DNA from: a candidate division WWE3 bacterium CG22_combo_CG10-13_8_21_14_all_39_12
GTDB taxonomy: Bacteria; Patescibacteriota; 4484-211; GCA-002791395
DNA length: 29,202 nt
Direction of reading: 5' to 3'
Assembly (NCBI GenBank): GCA_002771355.1
Contig: PCSU01000091.1
Location: 393-29,594, forward strand
Shown here: piece after piece, positions 1-7,478 of the stretch
Position numbering within the stretch: position 1 is the stretch's first letter
Layout of the letters: each line of letters opens with the position of its first letter
Notes under the pieces: generated by a model
What the model was told of the DNA's origin: nothing
Database searches by the model: none
Seen by the model: the letters and a program-made list of their open reading frames with translations, nothing else
Translations under genes and position numbers: made by a program

Positions 1-78
1 GAGAAGCAAATCAGACAATATGTTCAGAAACAGGGTGAAGAGTCAAAAGGTGTGGATGTAACAACCGAATACTCATGA
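1..78 (+). CDS. C-terminal end of an unknown protein (5' partial)
   Basis: The first frame is open from base 1 to a TGA at 76-78 and gives 25 residues rich in Lys, Glu and Gln, with an alternating charged pattern and a soluble-looking end in TTEYS. The rest of the gene lies outside the window, so no family can be named. It is followed by a stem-loop and then by the promoter of the next gene, which fits the end of a transcription unit. Support comes only from the open frame and the context. Confidence 0.45.
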   Translation, partial: EKQIRQYVQKQGEESKGVDVTTEYS

Positions 79-96
79 GTAGCGGAGCAAAAGAAG

Positions 97-140
97 CCCC
101 GTAGAAGTCTAGTTTGTAGTCAAACTAGCGCACTGCGGGG
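97..140 (+). terminator. Compound stem-loop, possible terminator or structured RNA
   Basis: A perfect 8-bp stem (CTAGTTTG at 109-116 with CAAACTAG at 121-128, loop TAGT) sits inside an outer 5-bp GC stem (CCCCG 97-101 with CGGGG 136-140). The two are separated by internal loops of about 7 nt on each side. It lies between the upstream stop codon and the next promoter. There is no run of T directly after it, so a classical intrinsic terminator is not certain. Confidence 0.45.
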
Positions 141-162
141 AGTACGTCACTATTTTATCCTG

Positions 163-168
163 TATACT
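163..168 (+). promoter_or_regulatory. -10 element, leaderless promoter
   Basis: TATACT ends 7 nt before the ATG at 176, so transcription would start at or beside the start codon. No Shine-Dalgarno is present and no good -35 was seen. Confidence 0.55.
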
Positions 169-175
169 TACAAAC

Positions 176-508
176 ATGGAAACAATTACATTTGAAGAGT
201 TTAAAAAACTAGACATAAAAATTGGAACAGTACTCTCGGCTGAACCTGTCGAGAAAAGTGAAAAGTTACTCAGACTTACGATTGATGTTGGCGAAGAAAA
301 TCCTCGTCAAATCATTGCAGGACTAGCAAAAGTAACAGATGACCCACAAACACTCGTCGGAAAGCAATTTCCCATTCTTACCAATCTTAAACCCAAATCA
401 CTCATGGGACTTGAATCGCAAGGAATGGTCTTAGCCGCAAACAATGATGGTGCACCGGTTCTCATGCATCCCGTTGATCCCGTTCCTCCTGGATCACCAA
501 TCACCTAA
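176..508 (+). CDS. Stand-alone tRNA-binding OB-fold protein (MetRS C-terminal/CsaA type)
   Basis: This 110-residue protein is a single EMAP-II/MetRS-C-like tRNA-binding domain. The pattern is typical: an N-terminal ITFEEFKKLDIKIGTV strand-helix, then EKSEKLLRLTIDVG, IIAGLAK, NLKPKSLMGLESQGM and a C-terminal VLMHPV segment. Such domains bind the outer corner of tRNA. They occur fused to the C-terminus of methionyl-tRNA synthetase, as free partners of it, or as the CsaA family. Length matches a free domain, and the start is fixed by the -10 element just upstream. No MetRS catalytic part is next to it in the window, so whether it serves MetRS in trans or is CsaA-like cannot be decided here. Confidence 0.85.
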   Translation: METITFEEFKKLDIKIGTVLSAEPVEKSEKLLRLTIDVGEENPRQIIAGLAKVTDDPQTLVGKQFPILTNLKPKSLMGLESQGMVLAANNDGAPVLMHPVDPVPPGSPIT

Positions 509-536
509 ATTTAGATCGATCGTTCAGTTCGTATCG

Positions 537-542
537 TATAAT
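537..542 (+). promoter_or_regulatory. -10 element of the tmk operon
   Basis: TATAAT lies 57 nt before the ATG at 600. Unlike most promoters in the window it implies a leader of about 50 nt, and this gene has a strong Shine-Dalgarno. The same TATCGTATAAT string recurs at 26044-26054. Confidence 0.5.
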
Positions 543-599
543 ACAACCACTGTTTTACAGGAACTTTTACATTTATAGCGAAATTATAAGGAGGTGTTT

Positions 600-974
600 A
601 TGATTAAATCCACCTGTGCTGCTGCACTATACAGTGCAGTTATTGTTTATTATTGTGGTGGAATACATATCATTGAGTCCACGTTTGCAAGTGCTGTGAT
701 GCTTTCTGCTCTCCTTCCAATATTAGGACTACCGCTAGGCTCTAACTCAAGGTCAAAGAATCTATCTGGTTGTTTTCCTGGAATGGTAACCTGCCTCATA
801 TCTCTTGCAATGCAAGCAGCTGTACTGCGGATATATGTCGTAGAGATGATCACGAATGGTACCTCGATGAATGCTTCTGTAATAATGATTGGTGTACTTG
901 GAATCCTAATTGTTATTTACGGTTGTTTTTATCTTCTGGGTATTTATGAAAACCAACAATCAGAGGAGGGATAA
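600..974 (+). CDS. Small multi-pass membrane protein, unknown
   Basis: The 124-residue product has about four hydrophobic segments (approximately 5-20, 28-45, 62-80 and 92-115) and a short acidic tail (NQQSEEG). I recognise no family. I place the start at the ATG at 600 because AAGGAGG ends 5 nt before it; an in-frame GTG at 594 overlaps that Shine-Dalgarno and is unlikely. The stop overlaps the start of tmk (TAATG), so the two genes are translationally coupled and share the promoter at 537. Nothing in the sequence links the membrane protein to nucleotide metabolism. Confidence 0.75.
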   Translation: MIKSTCAAALYSAVIVYYCGGIHIIESTFASAVMLSALLPILGLPLGSNSRSKNLSGCFPGMVTCLISLAMQAAVLRIYVVEMITNGTSMNASVIMIGVLGILIVIYGCFYLLGIYENQQSEEG

Positions 975-1606
975 TGTACGTGGCACTTGATGGTTTAGGT
1001 GGTTCAGGAAAATCTGAACAAACTCGTCGACTCGTAGAATGGCTGATAAGTAAAGGAATAGATGCCACCGGAGTGCGAGAACCTGGTAGCGATCCTGTCG
1101 CTGAACTCATTCGAAACATTCTACTAAGCACAACAGATCTTGTTCCATTAGCAGACGCGTACGGATATGCTGCAGCCCGTGCACAAATGCTTTCTACTGT
1201 TGTACGGCCAATTCTTGATCGAGGTGGTTGGGTAATCACTGATCGGTTCGCTGCAACTAGTTGTTCTTTTCAGGGGCACCTCCAGGGACTTGGTGTCAGA
1301 ACCGTAATAGATATCAACTCTCATCTCTTCGATAGTGGACTTCCTTTTCCAGACCTTGTTCTTTTTATTGATGTGCCCCCACACATCGCGCTAGAACGAT
1401 TCTTAAAACGGACTGGTTCAGAATTTGACAAGTTCGACGATGGTGACTTAGATACCCTCACCATGCAACGAGAAGGATACTTTGAAACGTTTCGTCACCC
1501 TCCGTATTCAAAGAACGTGCTCATCATCGATGGAAACCAATCAATTGATAAAGTCCATGCCGACATCGTTACCGCAATTCAACCATACACACAAAGACTG
1601 GCATGA
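974..1606 (+). CDS. tmk: Thymidylate kinase (dTMP kinase)
   Basis: Phosphorylates dTMP to dTDP with ATP in the cytoplasm, an essential step toward dTTP. The 210-residue length is normal. The P-loop GLGGSGKS is at residues 7-14, the dTMP-binding REPG at 35-38, and TDRFAATSCSFQG near 89-101 corresponds to the family's DR(Y/F)-S-YQG motif. VLFIDVPP marks the Walker-B-like strand, followed by a LID region with ERFLKR. The family usually has (E/D)G-D/x-GSGKTT; here the P-loop ends KSEQ, a mild variant. An AGGAGG Shine-Dalgarno sits 4 nt upstream within the preceding gene, whose stop overlaps the ATG. The stop codon lies in the loop of a terminator. Confidence 0.93.
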   Translation: MYVALDGLGGSGKSEQTRRLVEWLISKGIDATGVREPGSDPVAELIRNILLSTTDLVPLADAYGYAAARAQMLSTVVRPILDRGGWVITDRFAATSCSFQGHLQGLGVRTVIDINSHLFDSGLPFPDLVLFIDVPPHIALERFLKRTGSEFDKFDDGDLDTLTMQREGYFETFRHPPYSKNVLIIDGNQSIDKVHADIVTAIQPYTQRLA

Positions 1607-1626
1607 TTTTTGTGCCAGTCTTTTTT
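1593..1626 (+). terminator. Intrinsic terminator overlapping the tmk stop codon
   Basis: AAAGACTGGCA (1593-1603) pairs perfectly with TGCCAGTCTTT (1613-1623) around a 9-nt loop, followed directly by a T run to 1626. The left arm encodes the last tmk residues and the stop codon is in the loop. Confidence 0.9.
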
Positions 1627-1669
1627 CTTCATCTTATCTTAAAACCTGGTACAAATTAGTATCTAGCAC

Positions 1670-1675
1670 TATAAT
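1670..1675 (+). promoter_or_regulatory. -10 element, leaderless zwf promoter
   Basis: A perfect TATAAT ends 8 nt before the ATG at 1684. No Shine-Dalgarno is present. Confidence 0.65.
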
Positions 1676-1683
1676 GAATATTC

Positions 1684-3123
1684 ATGGACTCATTCGTACT
1701 CATAATTTTAGGCATTACATCTAATCTTGCAAAACTCAAACTCATTCCTGCTTTGTATGATCTTGAAGCAGCACATTTACTTCCTGAAGACATGACAATT
1801 ATTGGTGTGGCGCGTTCTCCCAAATCTAAAAACGAAATTGAAGAATACATTAAAAATGCTCTACAACAAAAAAACCGTCACCACAATCACCCGATTGATG
1901 AGGACATCTCTACACGTCTAGCTAAGCGAGTTCATTATGTTAACGGAGATCTTGATGACCCTTCTTTTTATATTCGCTTAAAAGAAAATCTAGACGATAT
2001 GGCAAGAAATAATAATAGCTGTTCTAATCGAATGTTTTATCTTGCAACATTTCCAAGCTTATATAAAACAATTTTTGAAAACCTTAAAGAGGCAAAACTT
2101 TCCACAAACTGCGGGTGGGTGCGCCTCATGATTGAAAAACCTATTGGTACCAATAAAGAATCTGCTCAAGCCCTTAATCAATTACTGGCACGCTATTTTG
2201 AAGAAGATCAAATATATAGACTTGATCATTATCTTGGTAAGGAAACCATGCAAAATATTCTTGCTTTTAGATTTGCAAATGGATTGTTTGAACACATGAT
2301 GAATAGTGAATATATTGATCATATTCAAGTTACTGCTGCAGAAGATTTTGGTGTGGGAGAACGTGGAGGATATTATGACACTGTTGGCGCACTAAAAGAC
2401 GTTGGCCAAAACCACCTGTTACAAATGCTTACTTTTGCAACTATGGATAAACCAGAATCATGGTCAAATGAAGCCATTACACTGCGTCGTACCGAACTCT
2501 TACAGTCAATAAAACCAGACCCATTATCAATCATCTTCGGTCAATACCAAGGATATCGCGAAGAAACCAATACTACCAATGACTCTGAAACTGACACATT
2601 CTTCTCATTTAAAGCTTCTATTGAAAATGAACGGTTCTCCGGCGTACCCATATATTTTCGTGGAGGAAAGGAACTTGCCCAAACGGTAACAGAGGTTTCA
2701 ATAATCTTTAAGCCGTCACCTGACCGTATTAGTAATGGTTTAGGTGGAGCAATGGACCCCAATGTACTCATTTATAGAATCCAACCAAACGAAGGAATCG
2801 TTTTACGACTTCTTACCAAAAAACAGCAACACGAGCTTGAAATAGAACATACCTACATGCAGTTTTGCTATAAGGACTATTCACTTAATGCACCTGATCC
2901 ATATGAGAGGCTTATTATGGATGCCTTTAAAGGAGATCAAACCTTTTTTGTTGATGCGCCCGAAGTGGAAGCACAATGGGAAATTACCGATAAACTCTCA
3001 TTATCAAAGACCCCTCCAACTGTTTACACAAAAGGAACCTGGGGACCACAAACTGCTGATGAAACTATTAATGCCGATGGTAGGCAGTGGCTCGAACCTA
3101 GCTTATTGTTTTGCAAACTGTAG
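1684..3123 (+). CDS. zwf: Glucose-6-phosphate 1-dehydrogenase
   Basis: Oxidises glucose 6-phosphate to 6-phosphoglucono-lactone with NAD(P)+, the entry to the oxidative pentose-phosphate pathway. The product has 479 residues, normal for the family. The N-terminal Rossmann segment reads GITSNLAKLKLIPALY (10-25), where the family usually has GxxGDLA; the second glycine is replaced here. EKPIG is at 151-155, the substrate-binding RLDHYLGKE at 179-187 with Lys186, and the catalytic His244 lies in DVGQNHLLQML. RGGYYD (228-232 region) is also conserved. The start is set by the TATAAT box. gnd, tal and pgi occur elsewhere in the window as separate transcription units, and no 6-phosphogluconolactonase is adjacent. 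Confidence 0.95.
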   Translation: MDSFVLIILGITSNLAKLKLIPALYDLEAAHLLPEDMTIIGVARSPKSKNEIEEYIKNALQQKNRHHNHPIDEDISTRLAKRVHYVNGDLDDPSFYIRLKENLDDMARNNNSCSNRMFYLATFPSLYKTIFENLKEAKLSTNCGWVRLMIEKPIGTNKESAQALNQLLARYFEEDQIYRLDHYLGKETMQNILAFRFANGLFEHMMNSEYIDHIQVTAAEDFGVGERGGYYDTVGALKDVGQNHLLQMLTFATMDKPESWSNEAITLRRTELLQSIKPDPLSIIFGQYQGYREETNTTNDSETDTFFSFKASIENERFSGVPIYFRGGKELAQTVTEVSIIFKPSPDRISNGLGGAMDPNVLIYRIQPNEGIVLRLLTKKQQHELEIEHTYMQFCYKDYSLNAPDPYERLIMDAFKGDQTFFVDAPEVEAQWEITDKLSLSKTPPTVYTKGTWGPQTADETINADGRQWLEPSLLFCKL

Positions 3124-3174
3124 AGAAAATCCTTAATATTTCACTTGAGCCTTTTATGTTTTGATACTTTCTCC

Positions 3175-3180
3175 TATACT
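3175..3180 (+). promoter_or_regulatory. -10 element, leaderless promoter
   Basis: TATACT ends 6 nt before the ATG at 3187 of the MFS-like gene. No Shine-Dalgarno is visible. Confidence 0.6.
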
Positions 3181-3186
3181 AAATAA

Positions 3187-4359
3187 ATGCATTCGTTCTA
3201 CTCACTTCTTAACCTCCCACATCATACTCATAAATCTTTGTCCTGGTTATATGGTGCATCTGTATTTAGAACTTTTGTAGCAGGATTCGCTTTTACCCTA
3301 TTGCCTGTTGTCTTGTATCAATCTCGTAGCAATGAACCCATTCGCGACACACTCCTTTTTGTAGCACTTATGTATTTAATTGCACCTGTTGTTAAACTTT
3401 TTCTCACACCCCTTGTCTTTAATGTCTGTTCAGTTTATGGATTACGCGTAAGCTTTATTTTAGGTCAAATTTTCCTTACTCTGTGTTTGATTCTTTTACG
3501 GTTCGAACACATAACATTAGCATTTGTACTTCTTGGTTTTGCAACATCATTTTGGTGGATTGCATACCACATCTTTTTTGTCGAAGGAGGAAACTTAAAA
3601 TCGGTTGGAAAAGATATTGGCCTTCTGGAAGCACTATCCCTCATTATTGGTATGATCACACCAGTACTCTCAGGCTTTGTAATTCAAACAGTCCACGCAA
3701 ACACATTTTGGAACATCAGTATTACTCTTTCTCTGCTCACCATTATTCCAACATTATTCCTTGAGAATAGCGAGAAACTTTCTCACGTTACGTTTAAAGA
3801 TATCTATAACGAATTTAAAATCAACAAACATGATTTTCTAATGTTCTCTGGATTAAGTTCAGAAAGCTATTTATACAGTACCGTGTGGCCAATCGCGCTG
3901 ATATTTGTCCTTGATGATATTTTTTCAATTGGATTATTTTTTACAGCTATTACCCTTGGCGCAATACTTATCAACTTCTTCTTGGGTAAATACATAGATA
4001 GTCACCCCAAAGAACGTATCGAAAAACTTGGGGTTCTTACATTTTTTGTTTCTTGGATTGGAAAAGTTTTGTTGCAAAATCCTGTCTCATTTTATTTTTT
4101 TGAAACAATGCACCGTATCGCACAACCTCTTTTTAGCATGCCGGCAGACGCAACAGGTTACGCAAACGCTCACAATAAAAACACCTCTCGCTACTTAGCA
4201 TTCAGACAATCGTCAATGCACCTGTCGGCAATTGTCGTTATGCTCATCTTTGTAATAGTCTTATATTTTGATTTGCCTATTTGGAGTATGTTTATCGTTG
4301 CAGCTGGAGTTTCTTTACTACCATTGGCTATGAGGGGGAAAGTAACAAGTAACAAGTAA
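3187..4359 (+). CDS. MFS-like transporter, substrate unknown
   Basis: The 390-residue polytopic protein shows about 12 hydrophobic segments, a gap with a charged cytoplasmic stretch in the middle (around 195-215), and a second half that repeats the helix spacing. This is the layout of the major facilitator superfamily. Loops between helices carry weak MFS-like features such as LGKYIDSHPKERIEKLG near residue 270. The substrate cannot be inferred. The start follows a leaderless promoter. The last codons (VTSNK) are written by a 7-bp tandem repeat that runs through the stop codon, so the C-terminus may vary between strains. Confidence 0.7.
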   Translation: MHSFYSLLNLPHHTHKSLSWLYGASVFRTFVAGFAFTLLPVVLYQSRSNEPIRDTLLFVALMYLIAPVVKLFLTPLVFNVCSVYGLRVSFILGQIFLTLCLILLRFEHITLAFVLLGFATSFWWIAYHIFFVEGGNLKSVGKDIGLLEALSLIIGMITPVLSGFVIQTVHANTFWNISITLSLLTIIPTLFLENSEKLSHVTFKDIYNEFKINKHDFLMFSGLSSESYLYSTVWPIALIFVLDDIFSIGLFFTAITLGAILINFFLGKYIDSHPKERIEKLGVLTFFVSWIGKVLLQNPVSFYFFETMHRIAQPLFSMPADATGYANAHNKNTSRYLAFRQSSMHLSAIVVMLIFVIVLYFDLPIWSMFIVAAGVSLLPLAMRGKVTSNK

Positions 4360-4443
4360 CAAGTAATTTTACCCGGCAGATGCCTGGTATTAAGCCACCT
4401 TTTGTAAGCAATCTCTTTACTAATTACTCATTACCGATTACTA
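4340..4443. repeat. Heptanucleotide tandem repeat facing a degenerate inverted copy
   Basis: The 7-bp unit AGTAACA is repeated more than three times from 4341 to about 4366, covering the last codons and stop of the MFS-like gene. About 50 nt later, 4416-4443 holds TTACT/TTACC units (TTACTAATTACTCATTACC) that are a degenerate reverse complement of the same unit. The two arms could pair as an imperfect long hairpin in the 91-bp gap; a smaller imperfect stem (ACCCGG...CCTGGT) sits between them. Confidence 0.7.
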
Positions 4444-4444
4444 T
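4439..4444 (+). promoter_or_regulatory. -10-like element, leaderless promoter
   Basis: TACTAT ends 6 nt before the ATG at 4451. It lies at the end of the inverted heptamer repeat, so the repeat may have supplied the promoter. Confidence 0.45.
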
Positions 4445-4450
4445 CTGTCC

Positions 4451-5650
4451 ATGTACCAGCCCTCAAAGACTATTCTAAAACGTTATGCAGATGTACTCAT
4501 AAAATTTGCATTATGGGACGGAAAAGGAATTAATACAGACGATATTGTTAAGTTGAGCATTCCAGAAAGTGCAAAACCATTGTTACCTTACTTACTAACC
4601 TCTGTATATGAGGCTGGTGGACATCCAATTGTAGACTTTCAACCTGAAGGCTTTGCAAAAATCAGGTTCAAACACGCAAATAATAAACAGCTCTTATATT
4701 ATCCCAAAGCACTTTATCTTGAGGAAATAAAAACAATAACTCATGTGGTAAGTATTATTTCGACAAATGACAAATACGAACTCAAAGGTATTGATAGCGA
4801 AAAAATTATGATGCGAAGAAACGCTGCGGACTTTTATAGAGTTGCACATTTTAACAAAGAGTATCGAGGTGAGCTCACCTGGACCGTTGGACTGTTTGGT
4901 ACCCAAGCTATGGCAAAAGATGTAGGCATGTCTCTTAAAGAATACTGGCAACAAATTATTGATGCATGTTTCCTAAACGATGATGACCCAATTTCAACAT
5001 GGAAAAAAGTATTTACCGAGATTGAATACATACGATCAACTCTATCAAACATGCCCATTACATCACTCCACATTTCAGGAGAAGACGTAGACTTGACTGT
5101 TTCAATGGGTAAAAACAGAAAATGGCTCGGTGGAGGTGGCAGGAACATTCCATCGTTTGAGGTTTTCACTTCGCCTGATTGGCGAGGAACCAACGGCACC
5201 ATAAGATTCAACCAGCCTCTCTATAGATATGGAAATTTGATCAAAGACATTTCACTTGAATTTAAAGATGGGCTAGTAACTAATGCTACTGCTTCTGAGA
5301 ACGAAAAACTACTTAAAGATATGATACAGGTTGAAAACGCCAATAAGATTGGTGAATTTAGTCTAACTGATAAACGACATAGCAAAATTACAAAATTCAT
5401 GGGAGAAACTCTGTTCGATGAAAACATGGGTGGTGAATTCGGAAACACACACATTGCCCTTGGTATGGCATATAAAGACACTCACACTAACGATCCTTCA
5501 ACGATTGCTGATGATATATGGGAAGAACTGGGGTTTAACGACAGTGCTGTTCATACTGACATTGTCAGTACAACAAATAGAGTAGTAGAAGCTACGCTTA
5601 CAGACGGATCACAAAAAATAATTTACGAGAACGGAATGTTTACGCTTTAA
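4451..5650 (+). CDS. M29-family metallo-aminopeptidase
   Basis: A cytoplasmic exopeptidase of the AmpS/PepS/thermophilic aminopeptidase T family, which uses two metal ions to remove N-terminal residues. At 399 residues it matches family length. The expected metal ligands are visible: Glu237 in SFEVFTSP, Glu302 in IGEFSL, His334 and Tyr341 in NTHIALGMAY, and His368/Asp370 in AVHTD. The stretch NGTIRFNQPLYRYG (248-261) and LFDEN (321-325) are also typical. It has its own leaderless promoter and converges on gnd with 9 bp between stop codons. A role in peptide recycling fits an organism expected to scavenge amino acids; that is inference. Confidence 0.9.
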   Translation: MYQPSKTILKRYADVLIKFALWDGKGINTDDIVKLSIPESAKPLLPYLLTSVYEAGGHPIVDFQPEGFAKIRFKHANNKQLLYYPKALYLEEIKTITHVVSIISTNDKYELKGIDSEKIMMRRNAADFYRVAHFNKEYRGELTWTVGLFGTQAMAKDVGMSLKEYWQQIIDACFLNDDDPISTWKKVFTEIEYIRSTLSNMPITSLHISGEDVDLTVSMGKNRKWLGGGGRNIPSFEVFTSPDWRGTNGTIRFNQPLYRYGNLIKDISLEFKDGLVTNATASENEKLLKDMIQVENANKIGEFSLTDKRHSKITKFMGETLFDENMGGEFGNTHIALGMAYKDTHTNDPSTIADDIWEELGFNDSAVHTDIVSTTNRVVEATLTDGSQKIIYENGMFTL

Positions 5651-5659
5651 TACCTCAAT

Positions 5660-6559
5660 TTACTTTTCAACTGCATGCCCACCGAATTGACCTCGCAGTG
5701 CAGATACCATTTTATCGCGAAACGAATTGGATTCTTCTGTTGATTCGTTACGAATTTTAAGTGACTTTTCGATTACGGGTACTTCAATGCCATATTTTTT
5801 TGCGGCATCTATAGTCCATTCACCTTCACCAGAATGATTAATTTTTGAAGAAATATTTTCTAGCTCAGGATCTGTTCTAATAGCATTTTTAGCCCACTCA
5901 ACTAAACGTGAGGTGATAACAGATTGATTATTATAAACACGAAAAACCTCTGCAAGATCAAGATTAAAATCAGTTGAGCCTTTAAGAACTGCAGCGCCTT
6001 CAGCAATCGATTGCATCATTCCATACTCAATTCCATTGTGAACCATTTTCACAAAATGACCAGCACCATGAGGCCCAAAGTATCCATATGCCTCGGGGGC
6101 AGCAAGCTTTTCAAATAATGGGACAAGTGAATCATAATCTGACTTTTGGCCACCAACCATTAAACACGCACCGTTACGAGCACCACTAGGTCCACCCGAC
6201 ACCCCAATATCCATAAACCGTACACCTGAACCTAACACTTTTTCTTTTCGACGTAACGTGTCATTGTAGTTTGAATTAGCACCATCAATTAACAGATCAC
6301 CTTGGGCCAGAAGTGGTAATACCTTGTTGATCATATCGTCGGTTGGCTCTCCTGAAGGAAGCATCATCCATACGATGCGCGGAATCGATAGATTTGAAAT
6401 CAGCTCCTCAACCGTATCTGCAGTCTTAACCCCCTGACTAGAAGCTTCTTCTCGAGGCCCCAAAGACCGATTCCACGCAATAACCTCAACATCTTTCTCA
6501 TGCATACGTACAACCATGTTTTTGCCCATTTTGCCAAGACCTATGTATCCAATTTGCAT
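5660..6559 (-). CDS. gnd: 6-phosphogluconate dehydrogenase, decarboxylating (short YqeC/GndA type)
   Basis: Oxidatively decarboxylates 6-phosphogluconate to ribulose 5-phosphate. The 299-residue form lacks the long C-terminal helical extension of the E. coli enzyme and matches the short class. GYIGLGKMG (4-12) is the dinucleotide fold, SGGPSGARNG (121-130) binds substrate, and FVKMVHNGIEYG (169-180) carries catalytic Lys171, Asn175 and the conserved Glu178. GEGEWT and the terminal FGGHAVEK are also family-typical. The open frame extends 22 codons further, but those residues precede the Rossmann strand and overlap the promoter; the start at 6559 lies 7 nt after a -10 box. It is divergent from mutY across 65 bp. 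Confidence 0.93.
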   Translation of the reverse strand: MQIGYIGLGKMGKNMVVRMHEKDVEVIAWNRSLGPREEASSQGVKTADTVEELISNLSIPRIVWMMLPSGEPTDDMINKVLPLLAQGDLLIDGANSNYNDTLRRKEKVLGSGVRFMDIGVSGGPSGARNGACLMVGGQKSDYDSLVPLFEKLAAPEAYGYFGPHGAGHFVKMVHNGIEYGMMQSIAEGAAVLKGSTDFNLDLAEVFRVYNNQSVITSRLVEWAKNAIRTDPELENISSKINHSGEGEWTIDAAKKYGIEVPVIEKSLKIRNESTEESNSFRDKMVSALRGQFGGHAVEK

Positions 6560-6566
6560 ACTACAG

Positions 6567-6595
6567 AGTATCGGTGTTGTAGCTTTAGGTGTCAA
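6567..6595 (-). promoter_or_regulatory. gnd promoter, complete -35/-10
   Basis: On the minus strand TTGACA (6590-6595), a 17-nt spacer and GATACT (6567-6572) end 7 nt before the gnd ATG. This is the best complete promoter in the window, and it supports both the leaderless model and the start at 6559. Confidence 0.8.
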
Positions 6596-6610
6596 GACGG
6601 GTCCTCTTGT

Positions 6611-6616
6611 TACAAT
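6611..6616 (+). promoter_or_regulatory. -10 element, leaderless mutY promoter
   Basis: TACAAT ends 8 nt before the mutY ATG at 6625, back to back with the gnd promoter. Polymerases at the two sites would overlap. Confidence 0.55.
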
Positions 6617-6624
6617 TGTAGGCA

Positions 6625-7473
6625 ATGATTACAATTCCAAACTTTTCACACTACAAGAAACCTCTCACTCCCCACATAATTTTAAAATTCCAAAACCACA
6701 TCTTAGATTTTTACTCCACCAATAAGCGCGATTTTGCGTGGAGACAAACTACTGATCCATACAAAATATTAGTCTCTGAAATCATGCTTCAGCAGACACA
6801 AACAGCCAGAGTCACCACCTATTACAAAAACTTTCTTAATACATTCCCAACAGTAAAGGCTCTTGCCAATGCTTCTTTAAAAGACGTTCTTACGCTGTGG
6901 CAAGGCCTGGGGTATAACCGCCGCGCAAAACATCTTCACACATCAGCTGGGGAAATTGTTGAACGTTTTGATGGTCACATACCCTCTACGAACCTAGACC
7001 TTCAAGGTCTAGGTGGAATTGGTCCAAATACTGCGGGTGCCATTATGGCCTATGCATTTAATCAACCGATTACATTTATTGAGACAAATATTCGCTCTGT
7101 TTATTTACATACCTTTTATCGGAACTTCGAAAACATTTCAGATAAAGAGTTGCTGCCTCTTATTGAACAAACGGTTGATATAAACAATCCGCGAGACTGG
7201 TATTACGCCCTCACTGACTATGGTGTATACATAAAATCTCAGATTGTTAACCCTTCACGTAAAAGCAAGCATTATGCCAAACAATCCAAATTTAAGGGTT
7301 CACAACGACAAATTCGAGCAGCAATCGTTCGATACCTAGTACAAAACGATACCGCTACAAAAACTCAACTCTACTCCTTACCCTTTGATAACAAGGATAT
7401 TGATGCAAACTTAAAAAAGCTCATTTCTGAAAAGATGGTGACTGGTAACGGGTTGGTATTCACAGTACAATAA
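6625..7473 (+). CDS. mutY: MutY-like adenine DNA glycosylase without Fe-S cluster
   Basis: Removes adenine mispaired with 8-oxoguanine in base-excision repair. SEIMLQQTQ (51-59) is the MutY signature with catalytic Glu52, and GLGGIGPNTAGAI (128-140) is the helix-hairpin-helix. At the position of the conserved catalytic Asp the sequence reads FIETNIRSV, with Glu153 in place of Asp. The four cysteines that hold the 4Fe-4S cluster in E. coli MutY are absent; the region after TDYGVYIKSQ has none. The C-terminal Nudix-like 8-oxoG recognition domain is also missing, replaced by about 60 residues (from 225, GSQRQIRAAI) that look like a small winged-helix fold. Assignment to MutY rather than endonuclease III rests mainly on LQQTQ. 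Confidence 0.85.
   Translation: MITIPNFSHYKKPLTPHIILKFQNHILDFYSTNKRDFAWRQTTDPYKILVSEIMLQQTQTARVTTYYKNFLNTFPTVKALANASLKDVLTLWQGLGYNRRAKHLHTSAGEIVERFDGHIPSTNLDLQGLGGIGPNTAGAIMAYAFNQPITFIETNIRSVYLHTFYRNFENISDKELLPLIEQTVDINNPRDWYYALTDYGVYIKSQIVNPSRKSKHYAKQSKFKGSQRQIRAAIVRYLVQNDTATKTQLYSLPFDNKDIDANLKKLISEKMVTGNGLVFTVQ
7466..7471 (+). promoter_or_regulatory. -10 element inside the mutY 3' end
   Basis: TACAAT ends 7 nt before the gpmI ATG at 7479 and overlaps the last mutY codons, so gpmI may have its own leaderless transcript although it is only 5 bp downstream of mutY. Confidence 0.5.
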
Positions 7474-7478
7474 CAATT

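Noticed and set aside
1482..1724. Plus-strand frame bridging tmk and zwf
   Set aside because: It crosses the tmk terminator and overlaps two strongly supported genes.
4340..4443. CRISPR array
   Set aside because: Units are only 7 bp, directly abutting and without spacers; no cas gene is in the window.
4834..5211. Minus-strand 125-residue open frame
   Set aside because: It lies wholly inside the well-supported aminopeptidase gene and has low-complexity content typical of an antisense shadow.
6560..6625. Longer gnd start at 6625
   Set aside because: The 22 extra residues precede the Rossmann strand and lie over a canonical TTGACA-17-GATACT promoter.
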